NCBI GenBank assembly: GCA_023384675.1
Contig: JAHDVK010000021.1
Coordinates: forward strand, 1 to 64,000
DNA: 64,000 nt
Reading direction: 5' to 3'
Origin: Bryobacteraceae bacterium
GTDB lineage: Bacteria > Acidobacteriota > Terriglobia > Bryobacterales > Bryobacteraceae
Shown here piece by piece: positions 9,222 to 16,482 of the stretch. The first letter of the stretch is position 1, and the number at the start of each line of letters is the position of its first letter. The notes below the pieces were generated by a model. The model saw only the letters and a list, made by a program, of their open reading frames with translations, was not told the origin of the DNA and searched no databases. A program made the translations under genes and the position numbers.

Positions 9222-10355
9222 ATGAGCACCGTACCGCAGACCTTCAGCCGCCGCGCCCTTCTCGCCCTGGCCGCAGCGCCCGTCCTCGCGCGCGCCCAGC
9301 AAGCAGGGCCACTGTTTGACGGCTCCACGCTCACAGGCTGGGAGATCGTCAACGGCGACGCCTCCTCCTACCACGCCGCCGATGGCGCCATCGTCGTCAG
9401 CCCTTTCACCTCCTACCCCACCTGGCTGCGGACCCGGGCCGAGTACGAGAACTTCGATCTGAGCTGCGAGTTCTTCACCAAGGGCTGGACCGATTCGGGG
9501 CTTTACCTGTTCGCGCCGCGCTATGGCCCTCCCACCGATTGCGGCATGCAGATCAAAATCTTCCATCGCGCCGAAGAGCCCACACCCTACTCCTGCGGCT
9601 CGATCTTTCCCGTCGCCGCCCCGTTGAAAGTGCCCGTCAAGCCCGAGTGGAACACGCTGCGCGTGCGCTCGCAGTGGCCCCGCCTCGAAGTCTGGATCAA
9701 CCAGGAGAAGGTCCACGACCTCGACCGCTCCACCCACCCCGAACTGCGCGAACGGCTGCGCATGGGCCATATCGGCATCGCCGCGGCCTCCTCGCAGTGC
9801 CGCTTCCGGAACCTCCAGCTCGCCGCGCTGCCCGGCACGCTCAAATGGGACGTTTTGTACGACAAACCCGCCGATTTAGACGAAAATTGGGTCGTTTCTG
9901 AAGGAAAACCCGAGTTCCAGACCTTCGGCGGCGTCCTGCGCACCGACGCCTACGGCCATCTCGCCACCAAGCGTAAGTTCCGCAACTTTGAAATTGAGAT
10001 GTATATCCGCGGCATGGCCCAGCACAACAGCGGCATCCTGTTCCGCAGCAACGGGCGCGGCAGCGAAAAACCCCAGCACTACGAAATCCAATTGCATAGC
10101 GCCCCTGAGGCGCATTTTCCCACTGGCTCGCTGTACCACTACAAACGCGCGAAATACCCGCGCATCGCGGACGAACAGTGGTACCTGTTCCAGATGCGCG
10201 TGATCGAGCGCGAGGTGATGGTGCGCATCAATGGCGAAACCGTGATGGAATACGCGGGCCTGAGCAATCTCGACGATGGCTTCATCGAGCTTCAGGCCCA
10301 CCGCCGCGGCTATTGGACTGAATTTCAGCGCATTCGCGTGCGCACGCTTTCCTGA
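9222..10355 (+). CDS. Secreted protein with two DUF1080 (3-keto-disaccharide hydrolase-type) domains
   Basis: The 377-residue protein starts with an exported leader (FSRRALLALAAAPVLARA) of Tat type. Two concanavalin-like DUF1080 domains follow. The first, about residues 28-200, opens with LFDGSTLTGWEIVNGDASSY and contains the SGLYLFAPRYG core. The second, about 205-375, contains HNSGILFRSNGRG and EIQLHS. Members of this family are associated with binding or hydrolysis of (3-keto) sugars in the periplasm. The gene is divergent from the second tssK and convergent, with a 6-bp gap, with the Hyi-like gene, which is another exported sugar-type enzyme. Confidence 0.8.
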   Translation: MSTVPQTFSRRALLALAAAPVLARAQQAGPLFDGSTLTGWEIVNGDASSYHAADGAIVVSPFTSYPTWLRTRAEYENFDLSCEFFTKGWTDSGLYLFAPRYGPPTDCGMQIKIFHRAEEPTPYSCGSIFPVAAPLKVPVKPEWNTLRVRSQWPRLEVWINQEKVHDLDRSTHPELRERLRMGHIGIAAASSQCRFRNLQLAALPGTLKWDVLYDKPADLDENWVVSEGKPEFQTFGGVLRTDAYGHLATKRKFRNFEIEMYIRGMAQHNSGILFRSNGRGSEKPQHYEIQLHSAPEAHFPTGSLYHYKRAKYPRIADEQWYLFQMRVIEREVMVRINGETVMEYAGLSNLDDGFIELQAHRRGYWTEFQRIRVRTLS

Positions 10356-10361
10356 GAACCC

Positions 10362-11222
10362 CTACACGTCGCACAAGGTGAGCGCGGCGTGCAGCGATGT
10401 CAGCGGGTCCTTTTTCGGGCTGTATTCGTGCGACAGATAGCCGGTGTAGCCCAAATCGATGATCGCCTGCACGATCGGCGGGTAGTAGATCTCCTGCGTC
10501 TCGTCCGGCTCATTGCGCCCCGGATTGCCGGCCGTGTGGAAGTGGCCGATGTACTGGAAGTTGTCGCGGATCGTGCGGATCAGGTCGCCTTCCATGATCT
10601 GCATATGGTAGATGTCATACAGCAACTTGAACCTCGGTGATCCGACGCGCTTGCACAACTCCGCGCCCCAGGCCGTCGTGTCGCACTGATAATCCGGGTG
10701 GTTCACCTTGGAATTCAGAAGTTCCATGCAAATGGTGACACCCATGTCCTCAGCGATCGGCGCGACCTTCTTCAGAATGATGGTGCAGTTGTCCCAGCCC
10801 TCTTCGTCGCTCTTTCCGCGCCGGTTGCCCGAGAAGGTAATCACGTTCGGAATGCCTTCCTTCTTGGCGCGCTCCAGGTTTTCGCGGAACTGCTTTTCAA
10901 TTTCAGCGTGCAGCGACTTATCGTTGCAGGCGTCGGTGAGGCGGCCGCCGCCGGGCACTACGGTGGGCACCAGTCCGTATTTCTTCAGCACCGGCCACTG
11001 ATCCGGACGGATGAGGTCGAAGCAGTGCGCGCCCAGGCGCGCGGCATGCATGGCCCGTTCTTCAAACGGCATATTTCTGCCAAAAACGCCGTTGCAGACG
11101 CCTTGTTTGATGCGATTCTTGCGCGTCACCTTGCCCGTGGGAGCCTGCGCGGCGGCGGTCATGGTGACCGCCGCGGCGCCCGCGGCGGTGAAGACGGATC
11201 GGCGGGTCAGAGTTGTGCTCAT
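10362..11222 (-). CDS. hyi: Exported hydroxypyruvate isomerase-like TIM-barrel protein
   Basis: The 286-residue protein has a Tat-like leader (TRRSVFTAAGAAAVTMTAAAQA). It is followed by an AP-endonuclease-2/xylose-isomerase-like TIM barrel resembling hydroxypyruvate isomerase. Likely metal ligands are the Glu in ICMELLN, the Asp in LLYDIYHM, a His in YIGHFHTAG and the Glu in LSHEYSP near the C-terminus. The frame stays open upstream, but the ATG at 11222 gives a clean signal peptide and is chosen. True Hyi acts in the cytoplasm on hydroxypyruvate; export suggests a different sugar substrate here, so the symbol marks the fold rather than proven activity. Confidence 0.75.
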   Translation of the reverse strand: MSTTLTRRSVFTAAGAAAVTMTAAAQAPTGKVTRKNRIKQGVCNGVFGRNMPFEERAMHAARLGAHCFDLIRPDQWPVLKKYGLVPTVVPGGGRLTDACNDKSLHAEIEKQFRENLERAKKEGIPNVITFSGNRRGKSDEEGWDNCTIILKKVAPIAEDMGVTICMELLNSKVNHPDYQCDTTAWGAELCKRVGSPRFKLLYDIYHMQIMEGDLIRTIRDNFQYIGHFHTAGNPGRNEPDETQEIYYPPIVQAIIDLGYTGYLSHEYSPKKDPLTSLHAALTLCDV

Positions 11223-11291
11223 ATAGGATGGAAACCTCTGGCGCCTATCGTATAGCAGAACGGGCGCGCGCGGGGGGCTGGCGCAACGAAG

Positions 11292-11579
11292 ATGGGATTC
11301 GCACTTTGGATTCGCGGCGAGGAAGCCGTAGCGCAAGGCACGCACGAATACCGCCCCATGGGCGTGGCCGTCATCGGCGTCCGCGGCGTCTTCACCCCGC
11401 GCGATTTCCGGCGATCGCGCCACGGACCCTCCCGCATGGACCCCACCCTGGCGGGCTACTTCGCCTCGCTGGGGGAGATGAACGATTTCCTCAAAAATCT
11501 CACCGCGCGCGGCGGGCGTTCACACGAATTGCAAAAAAAGCGAAGATTGCATGCAAAGCATGGCCCGCCAATGATTTAA
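11292..11579 (+). CDS. Possible small hypothetical protein (95 residues)
   Basis: This frame fills part of the roughly 490-bp gap between the Hyi-like gene and the 678-residue gene. Codons in its first two thirds (GGC GTG GCC GTC ATC GGC GTC) show the third-position GC bias of real genes here; the last third does not. No domain, signal peptide or ribosome site is recognised. It may be a real small gene, a remnant, or chance. Nothing else supported was seen in 11223-11714 apart from a TACAAT hexamer at 11639-11644 that could serve as a -10 element for the next gene. Confidence 0.25.
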   Translation: MGFALWIRGEEAVAQGTHEYRPMGVAVIGVRGVFTPRDFRRSRHGPSRMDPTLAGYFASLGEMNDFLKNLTARGGRSHELQKKRRLHAKHGPPMI

Positions 11580-11714
11580 GCCGATCCTTCCGCCTCTTCA
11601 AGCCCGGCTCCGAAGGCGTATTTCCGATTCCTTGCCAATACAATGAGGCCGGGAATGATCCTGCCGCCGCGATCCGCGGCGCGCCTTCCAGAGCGGAATA
11701 CCAAGGAGACAACA

Positions 11715-13751
11715 ATGCCCACAATCAGCCCGCCTTGCGGGCCTGAGCCAGCCGTGTGCGCGGTGGAGGACCTGCGCGATCCGTTCCGGCTCGAGCCGGG
11801 AGTCGCATACGAATGCTCCGCCGGGCGTTCATGGACCGCGCGAACCGTGATTCCCGTAGACTTCTGCCTTCGCTGGTTGCGCGAAACGCCTCACGGAATG
11901 TGCCGGAACCCGCTTCCGCTTCGTTTCCGCGCCGGTTCTCAGCCGTCGGCCGAGTTGACCATTGATGGCCGGCTAACTTTGAGAGTGCGGCGGGAGCGCC
12001 GCCGGATTCGCGTCGAACTCGCCCGCCAGGGCCCCGCCGGGCCGCCGCCCGGCGCTGTGGCGCGCGTGTTGGAGTGGGATCCTCCCGCGGAGGATCCGCT
12101 GCTCGCCTCGCTGCTGGGCATCCATCCGCTCGAATGGTTCCGCGACGCGGTGGTTCATACCGGCATGCATGAGCGCGTCTATTCGGCCCGGTTGCATGGG
12201 GCCCCGATCAAGCTGATCGAGCGCCTCCGGGACGCCTGGGAGCCGTTGACCATTGAAACGGAGGCCGAAGCCTGGACCTCGCTGGGCGAGCAACTCGGAG
12301 CGGCGCGCGCGGCGCTCGGCAACGATGAAGAACTGCTCTCTCTCGCGCAGCGTATGTACGCCTATTCGCAGCGAATGTTGACTCGCGAGCGCTGGCCGCT
12401 GTGGGCTGTTCGCCGTATTCAGGACTATCTGGGCGAATTCGAACACCGGCGCCTGCCGGTCTGGCGCAAGATCCGCGACCGGCTCCACCAGGCCGCGGCC
12501 GTAGCGCTGCGCCAGTTGCTGGCCGGGCACGCCGCCCGCACTCTCCGGTGCGCCGTCCCCGGAGACATTCTGGCCCACGCCTCCTTCAGTCTGAGCGAGC
12601 GCGGTGCGGCCCATTATCAAGCGGCGATCGGCGGCAACCTGACGGGATTCGATCTCCCAGGCCTGTTGCCGGCTTCGCCCTGCGTGGACGTCGAACTGCC
12701 GTTCCGTTCCCGGCACGAGATTCGCACCGCGGCGGATATGTTCGCAGACGCCCGCGCGGGCGTGGAGTGCGCGGGCCGGGTTGTGGTGGCCTTTGACGAC
12801 CCCCGCGACAGCCCCTTGCAGAGTACGCGCCGCGCCGCCATGCTTGCTCTCGGCGGCGAATTCAGCCACCAGAACCGGCGCTGGGACACGGCCGCCAATC
12901 CGGTCTTTCTTCACGAGCAGAGTTTCGCGGCCGGATCCTGTCGCGAATCCTTCGAGCCGCTACTGCGCGAGTACGGCATTCCTTCACCCGAGTGGCCCGC
13001 CGGCCCCTGTCATGCGAAGTTGATCATCGAACTTTCGGGCCGCCTCTTCCAGGCGTGGTCCCGCGCGCCACTGCCGCGCGACCCGCGCTTCGGCGAGGCC
13101 TTCGGGCGTGTCAGCCTGCGGCTTCAGCAACTGCTTCGGCTCTGGCTGCCCGCGCTGTGGTTCAGCGATCCGGCGCACTACGCCCCGGCCTCGGCGGCCT
13201 ATCCGCTTGTCGCCTACCAGGCGACGCCGCTCTGGCAGGCTGGCCCCGCATCCGGCTTCACCTGCGACACCACCCTTGGTCCGGCAGTGACTCAAGCCCG
13301 GCGTGGCGCGCTCGAGGCGCTGCCGGGAGTTGCGTCCGCGATCGAGACGCGGCTTCGCCGCCACGGCCATGAGGCCCTCGCGAAGCACTACGCCCGGAAT
13401 CGCGTTCGTGACATCATCCGCCATGCGCGTCCCGGAAGCCTCTACCCGGCGCTGCTTCGCAACGAAGGGTTCCTGATGGACGAGCTCATCGGAATCGTCT
13501 CGCGCCTCCGGGAGTTGAAGTGGACTCTGGCTTCCGCCTCCTCCGGAGCCGGGCGGCTGCTCAATCAGGCCGCCGGGGAAACGGCGCACGCCATCCGGCG
13601 GCGCCTGGCCAGCCCGTTCCGCGAGGTTGCCGTCTCCCACCTGGGGCCCCTCATCATCATGGAGGCGACGTGCGCCCTGAACGGCGCGACGCTGCCCGAT
13701 CTGGGCCGCGCGCACCTGGTCCTGGAATGCGGGGACCGCGTCCATGCGTAG
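11715..13751 (+). CDS. Uncharacterised 678-residue cytoplasmic protein
   Basis: I do not recognise a family. The ATG at 11715 is chosen because AAGGAG lies just upstream (8 nt spacing), although the frame opens earlier at 11643. There is no signal peptide or membrane helix. The protein is Arg-rich and mostly helical in appearance after about residue 150, with segments such as LGIHPLEWFRDAVVHTGMHERVY and LSLAQRMYAYSQRMLTRERWPLWAVRRIQDYL. A possible beta-rich stretch lies near 75-120 (AELTIDGRLTLRVRRERRRIRVEL). Codon use matches neighbouring genes, so it is a real resident gene. It lies 147 bp upstream of lexA on the same strand, which leaves open a link to stress or DNA damage, but nothing in the sequence proves it. 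Confidence 0.7.
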   Translation: MPTISPPCGPEPAVCAVEDLRDPFRLEPGVAYECSAGRSWTARTVIPVDFCLRWLRETPHGMCRNPLPLRFRAGSQPSAELTIDGRLTLRVRRERRRIRVELARQGPAGPPPGAVARVLEWDPPAEDPLLASLLGIHPLEWFRDAVVHTGMHERVYSARLHGAPIKLIERLRDAWEPLTIETEAEAWTSLGEQLGAARAALGNDEELLSLAQRMYAYSQRMLTRERWPLWAVRRIQDYLGEFEHRRLPVWRKIRDRLHQAAAVALRQLLAGHAARTLRCAVPGDILAHASFSLSERGAAHYQAAIGGNLTGFDLPGLLPASPCVDVELPFRSRHEIRTAADMFADARAGVECAGRVVVAFDDPRDSPLQSTRRAAMLALGGEFSHQNRRWDTAANPVFLHEQSFAAGSCRESFEPLLREYGIPSPEWPAGPCHAKLIIELSGRLFQAWSRAPLPRDPRFGEAFGRVSLRLQQLLRLWLPALWFSDPAHYAPASAAYPLVAYQATPLWQAGPASGFTCDTTLGPAVTQARRGALEALPGVASAIETRLRRHGHEALAKHYARNRVRDIIRHARPGSLYPALLRNEGFLMDELIGIVSRLRELKWTLASASSGAGRLLNQAAGETAHAIRRRLASPFREVAVSHLGPLIIMEATCALNGATLPDLGRAHLVLECGDRVHA

Positions 13752-13862
13752 CCGTTCTTCAATCGAATCCCGCCGCGGGCTTCGATGGCCTTGCACAGTA
13801 CTTTGGCGGCCGCCTCGGGGAGCGGTTCACCCGGCTGCGCGGAATCCGGAGATGAATTCGGC

Positions 13863-13900
13863 TTGAACTCTCTCCACGGTTGTGTAAATACTTATAGTAT
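13863..13900 (+). promoter_or_regulatory. lexA promoter with palindrome over -10 and start codon
   Basis: A -35-like TTGAAC (13863-13868) and a -10-like TAAATA (13885-13890, preceded by TGTG) are 16 bp apart. They would start transcription within about two bases of the lexA ATG, giving a nearly leaderless mRNA. The sequence ATACT-TAT-AGTAT at 13888-13900 is a perfect 5-bp-arm inverted repeat covering the -10 edge, the predicted start point and the start codon. It is a natural candidate for LexA autoregulation. No standard SOS box was matched, so the operator call is an inference from position and symmetry. Confidence 0.45.
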
Positions 13901-14516
13901 GCAGCTTACCGGACGCCAGCAGGCCGTGCTCGATTTCATCATCGGATTCCGCCGTGAAAACGGCTGCTCGCCTTCGATTCCCGAGATTCAGCGCCATTTC
14001 GGCATCCGCAGCCCAAACGGCGTGGCCGGACATTTGCATGCCCTGGAGGCAAAGGGGGCGATTCGCCGCGCGGATCGCGGCTCGCGGCGAATCGATGTGA
14101 TGGATGAGCCGCCCACGCCTGAACGCGTGTTTTCAGTCCCCGTTTACGGCGCCATCCCGGCAGGCTCGCCCCAGGAAGTCGCGGCGGAACCTCCGGAATC
14201 CTGCGCGCTGATCGACGAAGTTGCGCTGGGCTTCAAGCCGCGCAATGACTGCTTCGCCCTGAAAGTGCGCGGAGATTCCATGCGCGACGCGGGCATTCTC
14301 AACGGCGACATGGTGGTCATCCAACCCACGCCCTCCCCGCGCGAAGGGCAGATCGTGGCGGCGTTGATCGACGGCGAATGCACGTTGAAACGGCTGGTGC
14401 GGATGAAAGGCCGCTGGTATCTGAAGGCCGAGAATCCGTCTTACCCGGAGTTGCACCCGCGCGCGGACCTGGTGATTCAGGGCGTTGTGCGGACGGTGAT
14501 ACGGAAGTTGAGTTGA
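13899..14516 (+). CDS. lexA: LexA SOS-response repressor with self-cleaving S24 domain
   Basis: LexA represses DNA-damage genes and cleaves itself when RecA filaments form. The 205-residue protein has the winged-helix N-domain (LTGRQQAVLDFIIGFRRENG at about 3-22). The cleavage dipeptide is A88-G89 (GAIPAGS), the catalytic Ser is S127 in RGDSM and the catalytic Lys is K164 in CTLKRL. All three elements are intact. The ATG at 13899 matches the family N-terminus; the frame is open further upstream only because the DNA is GC-rich. The candidate operator overlaps its start codon. It is followed 4 bp later by the convergent ggt gene. Confidence 0.95.
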   Translation: MQLTGRQQAVLDFIIGFRRENGCSPSIPEIQRHFGIRSPNGVAGHLHALEAKGAIRRADRGSRRIDVMDEPPTPERVFSVPVYGAIPAGSPQEVAAEPPESCALIDEVALGFKPRNDCFALKVRGDSMRDAGILNGDMVVIQPTPSPREGQIVAALIDGECTLKRLVRMKGRWYLKAENPSYPELHPRADLVIQGVVRTVIRKLS

Positions 14517-14520
14517 TCCG

Positions 14521-16350
14521 CTACCACGCCCACGCCGAGCGATAACCGTACGGGTCCGCGCCCGCCTCGATGACCCCATTTTCGCGCAGAATCACCATCA
14601 CCGGCGCGGCGCCGGAAGCCCAGCGCGAACGGCGTCCCACGCGGTGCCCGCGCTGCTTCAGAGCGGCGGCCGTGTCGTCGCTGATGCGCTCGTCGAGCAG
14701 CAGATCGCCGGGGTTCATCCCGTGGTTGTCGAAGCTCGACACCAGGTGGCGGGTTTGAAAGCGCGGCGCTTCGGCCGCCCGCTGCGCGTTCATGCCGAAC
14801 TCCACCACGTTGAGCAGCAGTTGCAGCAGGCTCTGGTCCTGATTGTCGCCGCCGGGCGTGGATAGCGCGGCGAACGGACTGCCATCGCGGCGCATCACCA
14901 GCGTGGGGCTGAGCGTGATGCGCGGGCGCTTGCCGGGCGCGAGTTCATTCGGGTGGCCCTCGATCAGAAAAAAGCTCTGCGCGCGCTGGGTGAGCGGAAT
15001 GCCCGTGTCGCCGGCCATCACCGATGGCAGCCACGCCCCTGAGGGCGTCGCCGAGAACATCCAGCCCGCCTTGTCGATCGTGTTCACGCACGTGGTGTCG
15101 CGCGCCATCAGGTCGTCGTCGATATCCACGCGCACGGCGACCGTCTGCGAAGGATGAAAGCCCGGCTTGCCTTCAAGCGAATCCGGCCGGAATTCGAGCG
15201 AAGCCTCGGGCCCGATCAGCGCGCGACGCTGTTCTGCGTGCTCTTTTGTCAAAAAAACGCGCGGTTCCGGCGTGAAAGCCGGGTCGCCGTACCAGGCGTC
15301 GCGATTGGCGTAGCTGAGTTTGATGGCTTCGGTGAGGGTGTGGAGGTATTCGGGCGAGTTCCAGCCCATTTCGCGGAGGTTGAAGCCCTCCAGGAGGTTC
15401 AAAGTCTCGATCAGGGCCGGTCCCTGGCTCCAAAATCCGGGTTTGCACACGTGTGCATCGCGGTAATCCGTGCAAAAAGGAGCCTCTAACTCGAGCTTGA
15501 ACGCTGCCAGATCCTCGTAGCGAAGCAGACCGCCGTTGGCTTCCGAAAACGCGGCGATCCGGCGGGCGATTTCGCCCCGGTAGAAGAAATCGCGAACGGC
15601 GAGAACCCCTGCGGCGCGATCCGCGCCCTTCGCACGGGCCGATTTCTCGGCTTCCGCCATCTGGCGCATCGTGCGGGCGAGATCGGGCTGGCGGAAGACG
15701 TCACCCGCGCGCAGGGCGGCATCGCCCGGCCGGAAGACGGCTTTGGACGTGGGCCAAAGCTCGAAAAAGCGCCGCGAGCGCGCCAGGGTGGAAGCCCGCA
15801 ACTCATCGAGCGGCGCGCCATCGGCGAGTTCGATGGCCGGTTGAATCACTTCCCCCAGCGTGAGTGTGCCGAAGCGTTCAAGCGCCAGCAGGGCGGCATC
15901 CACCATGCCCGGGACGAGCGCGGGCATCAGTCCCGCCACCGGGACCATGCGCGCGAGGCCGTTCGGCTCGCGCTGCTGCACTTCCCCGGCTTGCAGTTTG
16001 CGTTCGCGGAACAAGCGCGCGCTGGCCAGTTTCGGCATCGGCCCCACGCCCGCAATGGAGAAGACCTTACCCTCGGGCGTGCGGATGAGCAGCGGCGCTT
16101 CGCCGCCGAAGCCGAAGTGGGAATACTCGGTGACAGCCGCGGCGAACAGGGCCGCGACGCCCGCGTCCACAGCGTTGCCGCCGCGCACGTAGATCCGCAT
16201 GGCGGCCTCGGTCGCGTAGTCGGTGCCGGCCGCCACGGCGCCGCGGGTGCCGCGCGCGGCATACTTCGCGGGCCTTTCACGCATCTGCGCCACGCCGCTC
16301 AGGGCCGCCAGCAGCAGGAGTACCGCAGCCTTCCGGGTAACCATCCGCAT
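14521..16350 (-). CDS. ggt: Gamma-glutamyltransferase (glutathione hydrolase)
   Basis: The enzyme cleaves or transfers the gamma-glutamyl group of glutathione and related peptides in the periplasm. It is made as one chain that self-cleaves into two subunits. The 609-residue protein has a signal peptide (residues 1 to about 21) and the family start AVAAGTDYATEAAMRIYVRGGNAVDAGVAALFAA. The probable autoprocessing nucleophile is T419 in RDTTCVNTIDKAG, and the small-subunit segment includes SPTLVMRRDGSPFAALSTPGGDNQ. The ATG at 16350 is chosen because the signal peptide starts there. It is divergent from the FG-GAP gene with about 130 bp between. Confidence 0.9.
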   Translation of the reverse strand: MRMVTRKAAVLLLLAALSGVAQMRERPAKYAARGTRGAVAAGTDYATEAAMRIYVRGGNAVDAGVAALFAAAVTEYSHFGFGGEAPLLIRTPEGKVFSIAGVGPMPKLASARLFRERKLQAGEVQQREPNGLARMVPVAGLMPALVPGMVDAALLALERFGTLTLGEVIQPAIELADGAPLDELRASTLARSRRFFELWPTSKAVFRPGDAALRAGDVFRQPDLARTMRQMAEAEKSARAKGADRAAGVLAVRDFFYRGEIARRIAAFSEANGGLLRYEDLAAFKLELEAPFCTDYRDAHVCKPGFWSQGPALIETLNLLEGFNLREMGWNSPEYLHTLTEAIKLSYANRDAWYGDPAFTPEPRVFLTKEHAEQRRALIGPEASLEFRPDSLEGKPGFHPSQTVAVRVDIDDDLMARDTTCVNTIDKAGWMFSATPSGAWLPSVMAGDTGIPLTQRAQSFFLIEGHPNELAPGKRPRITLSPTLVMRRDGSPFAALSTPGGDNQDQSLLQLLLNVVEFGMNAQRAAEAPRFQTRHLVSSFDNHGMNPGDLLLDERISDDTAAALKQRGHRVGRRSRWASGAAPVMVILRENGVIEAGADPYGYRSAWAW

Positions 16351-16482
16351 TCGTCCATGATAGCGGCACGCCTTCGTACTGAGTGGTGGACCGCAGCCGG
16401 GGAGGGTTGCCCGGTTACGCCGAGCCAGTGTTGTTTCCAATTGCTCTGTATGCAACCGGAGCGGTTGTGTAGTCTGAAGGGG

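Noticed and set aside
13785-13898. Upstream extension of the lexA frame by 38 codons
   Set aside because: LexA homologues begin at the QLTGRQQ segment, and the extension overlaps the likely promoter.
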